Shown: in pieces, positions 43,796 through 53,298 of the stretch
Position numbering within the stretch: the stretch's first letter is position 1
Layout: every line of letters begins with the position of its first letter
Source of the DNA: UBA1141 sp963665155
Lineage (GTDB): Bacteria; Chloroflexota; Dehalococcoidia; Lucifugimonadales; UBA3495
Reading direction: 5' to 3'
DNA length: 64,000 nucleotides
NCBI GenBank assembly: GCA_963665155.2
Contig: OY761986.2
Coordinates: 1,302,001-1,366,000, forward strand
Notes under the pieces: model-generated
Seen by the model: the letters and a program-made list of their open reading frames with translations, nothing else
What the model was told of the DNA's origin: nothing
The model's database searches: none
Program-made: the position numbers and the translations under genes

Positions 43796-45325
43796 CTAAC
43801 CGCCCCCTGGCAAAACATCTAACATCGGCGCCAGTCCGATCTCAAACACATCGGTCAAAAGCGATGGATAGAAGCCGATGCCCACAATTGTTATTACCAT
43901 GATGACCAAAGGAATTGCCTCGACCAAGGTGGCATCGGTCAAGTGGTCGAACCGCTCCCGGCGGGGCCCGAAGAACGCTCGCTCCATCATCCACAGAATA
44001 TACCCAGCGGCCAAGACGATTCCCAAGACGGCCAAGACCGTGGGCCAAGCGTACGCCCGGAATGCGCCCATGAACACCAGCAACTCAGAAACAAAGCCGC
44101 TCAGTCCGGGCAAACCCAATGACGCCAAACCAGCCAGAAGGATTGCTCCTGCCACAATGGGCATTCTTCCCGCCAAACCACCTAAGTCGGGGATATAGCG
44201 GGTATGGGCTTTGTCGTAGACCAGCCCAACTCCCAAGAATAATAGGCCGGTGATGGTGCCGTGGGTAAACAACTGCATCGCTGCGCCGTTCAGCCCGGTC
44301 ACGGTCAGTTCGCCTTCGGATATACCCACTGAGCCAATGCCGATTAGGACCAGACCCATGTGGCTGACGCTGGAGAATGCGATAAGGCGCTTGAGGTCGG
44401 TCTGACGCATGGTGACCACTGCGCCGTAGAGGACGCTAACCACACCCAAAGCAATCAATGCCCAAGCGAATCGGTCCGTCTGGCTGGGGAACATACCCAC
44501 GTTGAAGCGCAGCAACCCGTAGCCGCCCATTTTCAGAAGGACCCCGGCCAGCATGACGCTCGCCGCCGTGGGTGCGTCGGTGTGAGCGTCGGGAAGCCAG
44601 GAATGCACCGGCCAAGTCGGCAGCTTAATGGCGAAAGCAACGAAGAAAAGCCAGAACAGGCCTGACAAAGGAATCAGAACCCCAGCCGAAACAAGAATGG
44701 TGCCCTTGGTGGAAAGCTGGGTCATGTCAAAGGTGCCAAGTTCCGGAGTCAAGAACACCGCCACGATGGCCACCAGCATGAACGCGCTGCCCAGGATGGT
44801 GAAAATCAGGAACTTCATGGCCGAGTATTCTTTGCGGCCGCTGCCCCAGATGCTGATGAGCATGTACATCGGGACCAGTTCCAGCTCCCAGAACATGAAA
44901 AACAGCAGCAGGTCCAGCGTGGAGAACACTCCCATAACGGCGGTCTGCAGCAAAAGCAGCCAGAAGAAATACTCTTTAACCCGAAGTTTGACGTGCATTG
45001 ACGCCACAATGGCGCAAAAACCCAGCAGCCCAGTTAGCGCTACGAGGGGAGCACTGAGACCGTCAACCCCTAAGAAAAAATTAGCCTTGAGGCTTTCGGA
45101 AGGGATCCATGAGAACTTGTCCACCAGCTGAAAGCGGTCAGCCCCTTCGCTTTGGTCGAAAAGACTAAACACCACCAGAGAAAGCACCAGGTCGGCCAAA
45201 GCCACGGCCACAGCGAACAAGCGAATATTGCGGTCGCCCTTGACCAATAGCAAAATGGTCACCGCGCCAGCAGCGGGCACGAAGACCGTGGCAGTCATCA
45301 ATCCTGTGTATCCGGAAATTTCCAA
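43796..45325 (-). CDS. nuoM: NADH-quinone oxidoreductase subunit M
   Basis: This is the second antiporter-like proton-pumping subunit. The 509 residues have about 14 hydrophobic segments. Seen are F-F-M-F-W-E-L-E-L-V-P-M-Y (key Glu), A-I-K-L-P-T-W-P-V-H-S-W-L-P-D-A-H, and L-K-R-L-I-A-F-S-S-V-S-H-M-G. The start is a TTG at 45325, which reads Met-Glu-Ile-Ser-Gly. A perfect heptamer repeat array lies between it and nuoL. Confidence 0.97.
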   Translation of the reverse strand: MEISGYTGLMTATVFVPAAGAVTILLLVKGDRNIRLFAVAVALADLVLSLVVFSLFDQSEGADRFQLVDKFSWIPSESLKANFFLGVDGLSAPLVALTGLLGFCAIVASMHVKLRVKEYFFWLLLLQTAVMGVFSTLDLLLFFMFWELELVPMYMLISIWGSGRKEYSAMKFLIFTILGSAFMLVAIVAVFLTPELGTFDMTQLSTKGTILVSAGVLIPLSGLFWLFFVAFAIKLPTWPVHSWLPDAHTDAPTAASVMLAGVLLKMGGYGLLRFNVGMFPSQTDRFAWALIALGVVSVLYGAVVTMRQTDLKRLIAFSSVSHMGLVLIGIGSVGISEGELTVTGLNGAAMQLFTHGTITGLLFLGVGLVYDKAHTRYIPDLGGLAGRMPIVAGAILLAGLASLGLPGLSGFVSELLVFMGAFRAYAWPTVLAVLGIVLAAGYILWMMERAFFGPRRERFDHLTDATLVEAIPLVIMVITIVGIGFYPSLLTDVFEIGLAPMLDVLPGGG

Positions 45326-45342
45326 TACGGCTCGACTTTATT

Positions 45343-45395
45343 AGCAGTCAGCTATCAGCTATCAGCTATCAGCTATCAGCTATCAGCTATCAGCT
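45343..45395. repeat. heptamer repeat array between nuoL and nuoM
   Basis: About seven copies of AGCTATC (plus strand; GATAGCT in the coding direction) fill 45349-45395, with a degenerate copy before them. The array occupies nearly the whole 72-bp gap between the nuoL stop and the nuoM start. Confidence 0.95.
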
Positions 45396-45397
45396 TT

Positions 45398-47551
45398 TTA
45401 AGAGAGTAGAAACCCCAGAATAATTAGCAAGCTCCCCAAAACGATTACGCCACCGTAGGACTGGACCTGCCCTGTTTGGGCTCGACCGATCATCGGCCCA
45501 AGGTTTCGGAAAATCCAACCCAGAGTGTCCACCACACCGTCAACAATATTGCGGTCCAGCCAATCCACAATGCCCACAAAGAACCGGTAGAAGGCGCTTC
45601 GCACCACCACATTCTCATATAGTGCGTCAACATAATATTTTTGGCTTAGCAGGGTATGGACCATTCCGGCAGCCTCAAGGGGGTCTCTTGACCGGGATTC
45701 CCTCCTACCCATATAGAGGGCTGCCGCCAAGATTATCCCCACCAACGCGCCAACGGTGGACAGCGTAGCCAGCGACCTGCTGAACCCGTGTATTTCAATG
45801 TGACCGGCAAGGACCGGGACGGTTCCCTCCAGGCCGTGCAGCAAAAACTCGCTGATCCAGTGGCGGGGAATGCCAAACCCCTCTCCCCATTGAGGATTCG
45901 CCAAGTACCCCGAAATGACGGCGGCGACAGCCAGAACCAGCATTGGAAATAGCATGACCATTGGAGACTCGGCCAAGTGAACGCCGCTTGCGTGTCCCGC
46001 CTCGTGTGGCGCATCTTGACCGACAAGAGGGGAGGCGCTCAGTGGAGGCAGTGGGCTCACCGGTTCCGGCTGTGCCTGATTCGCTCGTTCCTGCTCGGCC
46101 TGTTCCACTGCAGCCAGGTCCGCGGCAGCCAGGTCAGCCAACTCCTGATCAATACCTCCACGGAACTCTCCGTGGAAGGTCATGTTAATCATCCGGAAAG
46201 TGTAGAAAGCGGTCAATACGATGCCCACCAACAACATGATGAACGTGAGGCGGTTCACCCAACCGTCCACCAAGCCGCTGCTATACCAAGCGCCCACTAT
46301 TATTTCGTCCTTGCTCCAGAAACCGGCGAAAGGAATGATACCCATGAGGCTCAGGGCACCGATTACCATGACCACATAGGTTATTTTCATGTGGCGTACC
46401 AAGCCGCCCATGTAGCGCATATTGAAAGTTCCGGTGGCATGGTTGACGCTGCCAGCCCCTAAAAACAGCAGCGCTTTGAAAGTAGCATGGGTGAATAAGT
46501 GGAACAGGGCGGCGCTGTAGGCGCCCACCCCCAAGGCAGCCATCATATATCCCAACTGGCTGACGGTGGAATAGGCCATTACCCGTTTTATGTCATTCAT
46601 CACCAAGCCCATGGTCGCAGCCATGACGGCGGTAAATGCGCCGATGAGGGCGATCACCGACATGGCGTCGCTGGACTGCTGGATAACGGGGTAAAACCGG
46701 GCAATCAGGAACACGCCAGCGGCCACCATGGTAGCGGCGTGAATCAAGGCGCTGACGGGTGTGGGACCCTCCATTGCGTCGGGGAGCCAGGAGTGCAGTG
46801 GAAATTGGCCGGACTTGCCCGCTGCGCCCGAGAATATTCCCAGGGCGAACCAGGTCAACGCAGCGCCACCAAGAGCGCCGACACCGCCGATCGCCACGGG
46901 CTGGGCTGCCTGCCAGATATCGGGTATATGGAAAGCGTTTAGCCCCGCTGCGGCAAAATCGTCGGCCCGCAAGAACAAGTAAAGAATCGCTAATAGGAAG
47001 CCGACGTCGCCGATGCGGGTGATGATAAATGCCTTTTTGGCCGCAGCGGCGGCGGCTGGCCGCTCGTGCCAGAATCCGATGAGGAGGTATGAGGACACCC
47101 CGACCAACTCCCAGAATGCGTAGAGTTGGATTATGTTCGTGGAGAGGACCACGCCCAGCATGGAAGCTGTGAACAAGGCCATGTAGGCGAAGTACCGGGA
47201 GAAACCCGGGTCGCCTTTCATGTAACCCAACGAGTAAATCTGGACCAACAGACTGACACCGGTCACGACGATCAGCATGATGGCGGTCAGTTGATCGACC
47301 AAAAGCCCTAATTCTATGGTCGCGCTCCCTACCTGGAGCCATTGGAAGACCTCGAAGTCCATCTCATGCCCCAAAATGACGGAACGCAAGGTCCAGACTG
47401 AAAAAACCAGGGCAACACCCAAAGAGGCGACTAGAAGCAGACCGCTCAGGATGGAAAATTGATTGAAAAATGGCCGGATTATCAGGCCGATAACCAGGAA
47501 GGAGCCTAGAGGCAAGAAGAAGATAGCCCAGATCGCAGCTTCAGGGATCAT
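45398..47551 (-). CDS. nuoL: NADH-quinone oxidoreductase subunit L
   Basis: This is the largest antiporter-like subunit of complex I, with a lateral helix at its C-terminus. Its 717 residues are at the long end. Landmarks are F-W-E-L-V-G-V-S-S-Y-L-L-I-G-F-W, G-K-S-G-Q-F-P-L-H-S-W-L-P-D-A-M-E-G-P-T-P-V-S, and D-I-K-R-V-M-A-Y-S-T-V-S-Q-L-G-Y-M. A charged Ala/Glu/Gln/Pro-rich loop of about 60 residues (from about residue 465) is inserted before the last third. ATG 47551 directly abuts the stop codon of the DUF2007 gene upstream. Confidence 0.97.
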   Translation of the reverse strand: MIPEAAIWAIFFLPLGSFLVIGLIIRPFFNQFSILSGLLLVASLGVALVFSVWTLRSVILGHEMDFEVFQWLQVGSATIELGLLVDQLTAIMLIVVTGVSLLVQIYSLGYMKGDPGFSRYFAYMALFTASMLGVVLSTNIIQLYAFWELVGVSSYLLIGFWHERPAAAAAAKKAFIITRIGDVGFLLAILYLFLRADDFAAAGLNAFHIPDIWQAAQPVAIGGVGALGGAALTWFALGIFSGAAGKSGQFPLHSWLPDAMEGPTPVSALIHAATMVAAGVFLIARFYPVIQQSSDAMSVIALIGAFTAVMAATMGLVMNDIKRVMAYSTVSQLGYMMAALGVGAYSAALFHLFTHATFKALLFLGAGSVNHATGTFNMRYMGGLVRHMKITYVVMVIGALSLMGIIPFAGFWSKDEIIVGAWYSSGLVDGWVNRLTFIMLLVGIVLTAFYTFRMINMTFHGEFRGGIDQELADLAAADLAAVEQAEQERANQAQPEPVSPLPPLSASPLVGQDAPHEAGHASGVHLAESPMVMLFPMLVLAVAAVISGYLANPQWGEGFGIPRHWISEFLLHGLEGTVPVLAGHIEIHGFSRSLATLSTVGALVGIILAAALYMGRRESRSRDPLEAAGMVHTLLSQKYYVDALYENVVVRSAFYRFFVGIVDWLDRNIVDGVVDTLGWIFRNLGPMIGRAQTGQVQSYGGVIVLGSLLIILGFLLS

Positions 47552-47746
47552 CTATAGCTTCCTCAGTATCTCTTCGGCCACGTGCTCTCTGCCGTTGGGC
47601 ACGTAGATATTAAACGGCACCCGTTCGCCCCAATCTTGAATGTCGCCTTCAGGTAGTATGCGGGTGGGCAGACCCTCGCCTTCAAGGGCTTCCCTCCACA
47701 TTTCGGCTATCATCAAATTCGGCGCTTTTTTGAATTCAACCCACAT
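47552..47746 (-). CDS. DUF2007-like small protein inside the nuo cluster
   Basis: This is a 64-residue protein resembling DUF2007 (putative signal-transducing/PII-interaction-like) proteins. The pattern is a strand, then A-E-M-W-R-E-A-L-E-G-E-G-L-P-T, a short loop, N-I-Y-V-P and a C-terminal helix A-E-E-I-L-R-K-L. ATG 47746 is preferred; an in-frame TTG five codons upstream lies in a degenerate heptamer repeat. Its TAG stop is immediately followed by the nuoL ATG, so the two are translationally coupled. It occupies the place between nuoK and nuoL, where complex I operons normally have no extra gene. Confidence 0.7.
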   Translation of the reverse strand: MWVEFKKAPNLMIAEMWREALEGEGLPTRILPEGDIQDWGERVPFNIYVPNGREHVAEEILRKL

Positions 47747-47951
47747 ATTAGCTATCAGCAATCAGCGTTCATTATTCAGCCAGAGATTGACGACGAATCG
47801 TTTGGATTCATCAGTTGCGTATTCTGCCATAACTCGGTTTGCTTGCGGCCCGTCATTGCGAAGCAATTTGTATAAAACGTGGATTGACACGGCAAATGTT
47901 GAGTGCCGTAATCGTGCTAGCGGCACTCGTTAATTTTCTGCGCAAGCTCGA
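47747..47951. other. gap between nuoK and the DUF2007 gene, with heptamer-like words
   Basis: The first 20 bases contain TTAGCTATCAGCAATCAGCG, related to the heptamer family at the other nuo junctions. The rest of the 205-bp gap is unexplained and is one of the two longest gaps inside the nuo cluster. Confidence 0.5.
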
Positions 47952-48293
47952 TTAATTCCGGAGCTCGGCAACTTCGGTCAAGTCAACCGACTCAGTGTTG
48001 CGGTACATTGCGAAGACTATCCCAAGACCCAGGGCAATCTCGGCGGCGGCTACGGTGATGATGAACACCGCAAACACCTGCCCCGTGAGCACTCCACTCA
48101 GGTTCTCCGCCAAGTCTTCATCTAGGGCGAACGGCGCCACGTACTTGGCCAGCGCCACCAACGTCAAGTTGACGGCGTTGAACATCAATTCTATGGACAT
48201 GAGAACCGCCAATGCGTTGCGGCGTGCCAGCGAGCCGTACAGCCCGATGGCAAATAAAATTGCCGCAATTATCAGCATCGCTTCAAGAGACAT
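47952..48293 (-). CDS. nuoK: NADH-quinone oxidoreductase subunit K
   Basis: This is a small three-helix membrane subunit of complex I. The 113 residues are slightly longer than the usual 100 because of a polar insertion (A-L-D-E-D-L-A-E) between the second and third helices. The two conserved helix glutamates are visible in M-S-I-E-L-M-F-N-A-V-N and A-A-A-E-I-A-L-G-L. It starts 32 bp after the nuoJ stop. Confidence 0.95.
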   Translation of the reverse strand: MSLEAMLIIAAILFAIGLYGSLARRNALAVLMSIELMFNAVNLTLVALAKYVAPFALDEDLAENLSGVLTGQVFAVFIITVAAAEIALGLGIVFAMYRNTESVDLTEVAELRN

Positions 48294-48325
48294 GGCGCAT
48301 CATCCGGATGATCTAACTTATAAAA

Positions 48326-48922
48326 CTAGCTTGTTGAACCTGGGGGTCTGGGCCTCATGAGTACCAGCGATCCGATGAGGGCCGCCAAAAGCAGGACCGA
48401 CACCGCCTCGAAAGGCAGGACGAAATCTCCTATCAACAAGTCAGCAAGCCCCGATTCCCTGGCGGCAGCCTGTTCCGAATCGGTGGTCAATCCCGAGGCC
48501 TCAAGGTCTTCGGTTTCTATGTTGGCGACTGCGCTGGTCTGCACTAGGGATACCTTTTCCTGATCTTCCTCGGATATTAGGTTCCAATCTGTGTCCACGG
48601 CAACAATCACCAGAACGGACAGCAGTAAGGCAGCAAACAGCACCGCCGGGACCTGCAAGCGGTTGGGCATATTGCCTCGCTGTACATCTTTGGTCAGCAT
48701 GACAGCGAAAATAATGAGTATCGAGATGGCGCCGGCATAGATGAGCACCTGAACCACAGCGAGAAATTCGGCGTTGAGCATCACAAAGAACCCAGCAACC
48801 GAAACAAACACCAGCACCAGTAATAGCGCCGCCCGGAATAGGTCTTTTATTAGAACCACTCCCAAAGCGGCGCCGATGGCCACTATGCCCAATATCCAGA
48901 AAACTACGTCCTGAAACAGCAT
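48326..48922 (-). CDS. nuoJ: NADH-quinone oxidoreductase subunit J
   Basis: This membrane subunit of complex I contains the flexible third helix of the E-channel. The 198 residues give five hydrophobic segments; the family core F-L-A-V-V-Q-V-L-I-Y-A-G-A-I-S-I-L is clear. A polar stretch of about 50 residues separates the fourth and fifth helices. Its ATG directly follows the nuoI TAG, indicating coupling. Confidence 0.95.
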   Translation of the reverse strand: MLFQDVVFWILGIVAIGAALGVVLIKDLFRAALLLVLVFVSVAGFFVMLNAEFLAVVQVLIYAGAISILIIFAVMLTKDVQRGNMPNRLQVPAVLFAALLLSVLVIVAVDTDWNLISEEDQEKVSLVQTSAVANIETEDLEASGLTTDSEQAAARESGLADLLIGDFVLPFEAVSVLLLAALIGSLVLMRPRPPGSTS

Positions 48923-49606
48923 CTAGCCGGATGCACCCCCTATGCCCTCAGCTTTGTCCCCCTTGTCTCCATCTCCGTTGGCGGGTTCTACCCCATCCTG
49001 TTCAGCATCAGACTCGTCGGCGGTAAATCGGAGTTCTTGCCTGACGGCAGACACAACTGGGAAACGCATGCCCGCCTTCTCTTTTTCATGCCATTCCCAG
49101 GATTCCCTGCCCACCTGTTTCCAGTCCAATGGTTGCCCTCCCTTGGGATCGTAACCCTGGATCTCCAACTGGGGCCTGTGGTAGCTGCTAGGGCGTTTTT
49201 CCGATTGGCGAAGCATGTCGATGGTTATTACCATGTCTTTCCGGGAGTACTGGCTTTGCTCAAAGCCGCTGCCCATGAACAGAGCGTCGTATGGGCAAGC
49301 TTCCACACACAAGCCACAGAACATGCACCGGGAAAGCTGAATATCAAAGACCTCCAACCGGTATTTATCCCCTTGCTGCGGAGCGGTTTCACTGGGGCTG
49401 GTCTCGATTTTGATTATGCCCAGAGGGCAGTACTTGGCGCAGGATGCGCAGCCGGTGCAGCGCTCCTCATACCAAACAAACTCCTCTCCCCGGAACCGGG
49501 AATGCTGGTCCACCCTGGTTTCAGGGTATTCAACGGTAAAAGGCTTCTTGGTAAGGTTTTTCAGTGTTACCAGGAGCCCTTTGGCCATATTGATTCCGTA
49601 GCCCAT
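48923..49606 (-). CDS. nuoI: NADH-quinone oxidoreductase subunit I
   Basis: This is the TYKY-type subunit carrying two [4Fe-4S] clusters (N6a, N6b) in the connecting arm. Two ferredoxin motifs are complete: C-T-G-C-A-S-C-A-K-Y-C-P and C-M-F-C-G-L-C-V-E-A-C-P. From ATG 49606 the protein has 227 residues. The start overlaps the nuoH stop (TAATG), which decides it; the frame is open further upstream only as a shadow of nuoH. An acidic, Gly/Asp-rich C-terminal tail of about 35 residues is unusual. Confidence 0.95.
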   Translation of the reverse strand: MGYGINMAKGLLVTLKNLTKKPFTVEYPETRVDQHSRFRGEEFVWYEERCTGCASCAKYCPLGIIKIETSPSETAPQQGDKYRLEVFDIQLSRCMFCGLCVEACPYDALFMGSGFEQSQYSRKDMVITIDMLRQSEKRPSSYHRPQLEIQGYDPKGGQPLDWKQVGRESWEWHEKEKAGMRFPVVSAVRQELRFTADESDAEQDGVEPANGDGDKGDKAEGIGGASG

Positions 49607-50850
49607 TAACTCACCTCGCTTGCACTGACGCTGGAAGGGACACCAGACGGAACACGGGAGGAAGATGTTCTTGGGAGCGGCTTGGGCGGTTTGACCTTCT
49701 GCCGAATAAGAGTGCCGAACAACCCGATCGAAACAATGGTAACGGCTATGTTGATACCGGTCATAACCCAAAGATCGTTGGTGCTCAGCACACCGGAATC
49801 GTTTCGGAAGAAATACACTTCCACGGTTGTGACCGCCAGGTTGACCAAGCTAAGGGGAAGCAGGAACTTCCAGGCTAAGGCCATCAACTGGTCGATGCGC
49901 AGGCGCGGGAACGTCGCCCGTACCCAAATAAACATGAACAGGACTACGCCCATCTTAATCAGGAACCAGAGCCAACCGATGTATTTGGCCGCTGGACCTT
50001 CCCAACCGCTCAGAAAGAAAGTAACTACCAGCGCCGCCGCCACCAGCGTCGCTCCGAACTCGGCCGCTTGAATCAATGCGAATTTAATGCCGCTGTATTC
50101 AATGTGGTAGCCAGCGATAATCTCCGACTCTGCTTCCGCTACGTCGAATGGCGTTCGGTTGAGCTCGGCGGAGATCCCAGCAAGGAACACAAACATCGCC
50201 AGTGGCTGGACCAGCAGGAAGGGCAGGTTTTGGGCCTCAACCACATCGGATAACGACATTGAACCGGCGACCATTACCACGCCCAACAGCGACAGCACCA
50301 ATGGTATTTCATAACTGATTAGCACCGCCACGCCCCTGGCGGCGCCGAACATGGCGTACCGGTTGTTGGAAGACCAGCCAGCCATAAAAATGGCGATCGT
50401 GCTTATGGAACTGACTGCCAGCACGTACAGAACACCGATGTTCAGGTCGGCCAAGGCGGTGTCTTTGGCGAAGGGCACGACGGCCAGCACCAGAATCACC
50501 GGCATCAGCATCAAGACAGGCACCAATAAGAACGCCAGACGGTCGGCGTTGGCCGGTGTCAGGTTCTCCTTGGTCATCAGCTTGACCAAATCGGCAATTG
50601 GCTGCAACAGACCGAAGGGTCCCCACCTGTTGGGTCCGATTCGGTTGTGCATTCGCCCGATAAGCCGACGCTCCATCCACGATAATACCGCCGCTCCCAA
50701 GAGCACGGCATTCACCAGGATTAGCATTATGACAAGACCGGCGACGAGGTACGACAGCCAGCAAGGCAAGACTCGCCCCACCCCTTCGTAGATGACCCTG
50801 AAGAGGACCGTGTCGTGCAGTATGTTGTCGGCGCCTAGGACGCAGTTCAT
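49606..50850 (-). CDS. nuoH: NADH-quinone oxidoreductase subunit H
   Basis: This membrane subunit forms most of the quinone chamber. The 414 residues include eight hydrophobic segments and conserved loops: E-R-R-L-I-G-R-M-H-N-R-I-G-P-N-R-W-G-P-F-G, A-E-L-N-R-T-P-F-D-V-A-E-A-E-S-E-I-I-A-G, and R-A-T-F-P-R-L-R-I-D-Q-L-M. The C-terminus is extended by a Ser/Pro-rich tail of about 25 residues. It lies 91 bp after nuoD and overlaps nuoI by one base. Confidence 0.97.
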   Translation of the reverse strand: MNCVLGADNILHDTVLFRVIYEGVGRVLPCWLSYLVAGLVIMLILVNAVLLGAAVLSWMERRLIGRMHNRIGPNRWGPFGLLQPIADLVKLMTKENLTPANADRLAFLLVPVLMLMPVILVLAVVPFAKDTALADLNIGVLYVLAVSSISTIAIFMAGWSSNNRYAMFGAARGVAVLISYEIPLVLSLLGVVMVAGSMSLSDVVEAQNLPFLLVQPLAMFVFLAGISAELNRTPFDVAEAESEIIAGYHIEYSGIKFALIQAAEFGATLVAAALVVTFFLSGWEGPAAKYIGWLWFLIKMGVVLFMFIWVRATFPRLRIDQLMALAWKFLLPLSLVNLAVTTVEVYFFRNDSGVLSTNDLWVMTGINIAVTIVSIGLFGTLIRQKVKPPKPLPRTSSSRVPSGVPSSVSASEVS

Positions 50851-50941
50851 GTATCCGCTGCTCTAGAGATTCTTAATAAGACCCAGTGCTAATATGACCA
50901 ATCTATGATAAGACCCGGCAAATTGGCAGAACCCAGGGAGG

Positions 50942-52048
50942 TCACCGGTCAACCTCACCAAGATTGATGTCCATGCTGCCCAGGGTGACAATCATGTCGG
51001 CCAGTTTCCACCCCACCAGCAAGTGCTCGGTAACGGTCAAGTTCATCAGCGAAGGAGAGCGTATTTTGCACCGGTAAGGGCTTACCCCACCGTCGCTGAC
51101 CAGGAAAAAGGCCAATTCGCCCTTCGATGCTTCAACCCGACCGTAGGCCTCGACCCCCGGCTTGGGGTGAATAACCAGGGGAACATCGGCGCGGATCGGT
51201 CCTGGCTCTATTTGCTGCACGCATTGGTCTATAATGCGTGCGCTCTGGTGCATTTCCTGCACCCGCACCCAAAACCGATCATAGTTGTCGCCCTTGGTCC
51301 CCACCGGCACTTCGAACTCGACCCTGTCATAGGCGTCGTAGGGCTCCATTTTTCGCCAGTCCCAATTCAAGCCACTGGCTCGAAGCACGGGGCCGCTGAC
51401 GGAGCAGTTGATAGCCATGTCCAGAGGCAGGATGCTGACGTCCCGAGCACGGATCATCACAATCTCGTTTTCCAGAACAAGTTGCTCGATCTCGTTGATT
51501 TCGGAGCGGAGCACCGGCATGAAATTGTCCAACGCTGGCCAGAAATCATCCGGGGCGTCGAAAAAGACTCCACCTGGTCGAGCGTAGCTAACGGTTATCC
51601 TGGCGCCGCACAACATTTCAAAAAGGTCCAAGATTCGCTCCCTGGTCCGGAAGCAATACATCAGAGGCGTTCCCAGGGTGCCCAAGTCTTGGAGGAAAAA
51701 TCCCAAAGCCATCAGATGACTCGCGATACGCTGTAATTCGGCGGTGATGGTACGCAGGTACTGGGCCCGGCTCGGCGCTTCCACCTCTAATAATTTCTCA
51801 ACCGCCAAGCAGTATCCCTGGTTATTGATCATGGAGGACACGTAGTCCAACCGGTCGGTCAGGGTAACGATTTGGGTATAGGTCCGCTCCTCGGCCAGCT
51901 TTTCGGTACCACGGTGGAGATACCCAAAAACAGGCTCTACCTCAATGATGTCTTCGCCGTCAAAGGTCACCCGCAACCGGAACACCCCGTGAGTACTAGG
52001 GTGTTGCGGGCCGACATTGATGGTCATTGGTTCGGTGCGAATTGTCAT
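50942..52048 (-). CDS. nuoD: NADH-quinone oxidoreductase subunit D
   Basis: This is the 49-kDa subunit that lines the quinone-binding pocket next to cluster N2. The 368 residues match the family. Seen are N-V-G-P-Q-H-P-S-T-H-G-V-F-R, the quinone-site H-R-G-T-E-K, D-R-L-D-Y-V-S-S-M, and the C-terminal G-S-M-D-I-N-L-G-E-V-D-R. It is preceded by nuoC with degenerate heptamer repeats in the gap. Confidence 0.97.
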   Translation of the reverse strand: MTIRTEPMTINVGPQHPSTHGVFRLRVTFDGEDIIEVEPVFGYLHRGTEKLAEERTYTQIVTLTDRLDYVSSMINNQGYCLAVEKLLEVEAPSRAQYLRTITAELQRIASHLMALGFFLQDLGTLGTPLMYCFRTRERILDLFEMLCGARITVSYARPGGVFFDAPDDFWPALDNFMPVLRSEINEIEQLVLENEIVMIRARDVSILPLDMAINCSVSGPVLRASGLNWDWRKMEPYDAYDRVEFEVPVGTKGDNYDRFWVRVQEMHQSARIIDQCVQQIEPGPIRADVPLVIHPKPGVEAYGRVEASKGELAFFLVSDGGVSPYRCKIRSPSLMNLTVTEHLLVGWKLADMIVTLGSMDINLGEVDR

Positions 52049-52050
52049 AT

Positions 52051-52096
52051 TGTAGCTATCAGCAATTAGCGATCAGTTATCAGCTTTTGGCTGATG
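52051..52096. repeat. degenerate heptamer repeats between nuoC and nuoD
   Basis: The plus strand reads TAGCTATCAGCAATTAGCG followed by ATCAGTTATCAGC, a series of 7-bp words related to AGCTATC. They fill most of the 63-bp gap just before the nuoD start. Confidence 0.8.
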
Positions 52097-52111
52097 CCTG
52101 ATGACCGATTG

Positions 52112-52555
52112 CTATAAATAATCCTTTCGCAAGGGATGGCCTGGAAAACCCTCCCAAAGCATGATGCGTTTCATATTCGGGTGACCCTCAAAGTGGATAC
52201 CCATAAGGTCCCATATCTCCCGTTCCTGGAAATCGGCGCCCCGCCACACTCCGTAGACCGAAGGCACTGTGAGATTTTCCCGACCGAACACTCTGGTTTT
52301 CACCAGGGCTGTATGGTGCCGCTGCATCGAAGTAAGGTGGTAGGAGAGTTCAAAGTACTCTATGAAGTCAACGGCGCTAATGGAGTTGAGGAACTGGAAG
52401 TCCAAATCCGGATCTTCACGAAGAAACCGGCATACTCTGTCAATCAGAGTCGGCTTCACCCAGACGGCGGCTTCGTTCCACCGCTCCACCGAATCCACAA
52501 CCGCTTCTTGCAGCTTTGCGGCCAAATGTTCCACCGCCACCGGCGTGACAACCAT
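52112..52555 (-). CDS. nuoC: NADH-quinone oxidoreductase subunit C
   Basis: This is the 30-kDa peripheral-arm subunit. The 147 residues make a short form. The core is clear: N-S-I-S-A-V-D-F-I-E-Y-F-E, S-V-Y-G-V-W-R-G-A-D-F-Q-E-R-E-I-W-D-L-M-G-I, and the end G-F-P-G-H-P-L-R-K-D-Y. ATG 52555 overlaps the nuoB stop by one base; a TTG just before it is the alternative. NuoC is separate, not fused to NuoD. Confidence 0.95.
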   Translation of the reverse strand: MVVTPVAVEHLAAKLQEAVVDSVERWNEAAVWVKPTLIDRVCRFLREDPDLDFQFLNSISAVDFIEYFELSYHLTSMQRHHTALVKTRVFGRENLTVPSVYGVWRGADFQEREIWDLMGIHFEGHPNMKRIMLWEGFPGHPLRKDYL

Positions 52556-53286
52556 CAAGTTTGGTCCCTGGGAGCCTGGGTTGAAGATCCGGCGACTGCA
52601 CCACTGGATTTGTCTTGCCCGGCTCCAGCCCCCAAATCGTCAGAGGGCTGGCCCTGTTCTCCCACCGGTGAACCTTGCGGCGTCCTGGGTTTCTTCAAAT
52701 TCTGGTATTTCTTTATTTTCTCGTGCAAGGCCATTACGCCGTAAAGAAGGGCGTCCGGACGAGGGGGACAGCCGGGCACGTAGACATCCACTGGAACAAT
52801 ATGGTCCACCCCTGGGACCACGCTGTAGGAACCGAAGTAGGGTCCACCGCTGGTGGCGCAAACACCCATGGAAATGACCCATTTAGGATCGCCCATCTGG
52901 TCGTAGATTCGGCGAATGGCCGGGGCCATTTTCCAAGTGACGGTGCCCGCAACAATCATCAGATCTGCTTGGCGGGGCGAAGCCCGGAACACTTCCATAC
53001 CGAAGCGGGCAATGTCGAACCGGCCCATGGCCGCTGCCATCATTTCAAAAGCGCAGCAGGCCAGTCCAAAAGTGACGGGCCAAAGGGCCGACTTGCGGCT
53101 CCAGTTGACCAAGGCGTCCACCGAGGTAACTAGAAGACTGCTCTTCAGGTCGTCGGGAATTTCCAAAAGCGGCTCGGAAAGGGGCTCTGCCGAGGCATCC
53201 CTCAAGCTTTGGACCCCAGCGCCTTCTTCCCGGTCCAAATCCCAAGTTCTGGTGTTCAGTGGGCCGTCACCACCTGCTATCGTCAT
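52555..53286 (-). CDS. nuoB: NADH-quinone oxidoreductase subunit B
   Basis: This PSST-type subunit binds cluster N2, the last iron-sulfur centre before quinone. Its cluster ligands are seen in G-L-A-C-C-A-F-E-M-M, G-V-C-A-T-S-G-G-P and V-P-G-C-P-P-R-P. The 243 residues exceed the usual 160-180. The excess is an N-terminal extension of about 50 residues and a Gly/Ser/Gln-rich C-terminal tail of about 45. It starts 12 bp after nuoA and overlaps nuoC. Confidence 0.96.
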   Translation of the reverse strand: MTIAGGDGPLNTRTWDLDREEGAGVQSLRDASAEPLSEPLLEIPDDLKSSLLVTSVDALVNWSRKSALWPVTFGLACCAFEMMAAAMGRFDIARFGMEVFRASPRQADLMIVAGTVTWKMAPAIRRIYDQMGDPKWVISMGVCATSGGPYFGSYSVVPGVDHIVPVDVYVPGCPPRPDALLYGVMALHEKIKKYQNLKKPRTPQGSPVGEQGQPSDDLGAGAGQDKSSGAVAGSSTQAPRDQT

Positions 53287-53298
53287 ACTCTTAGGCCT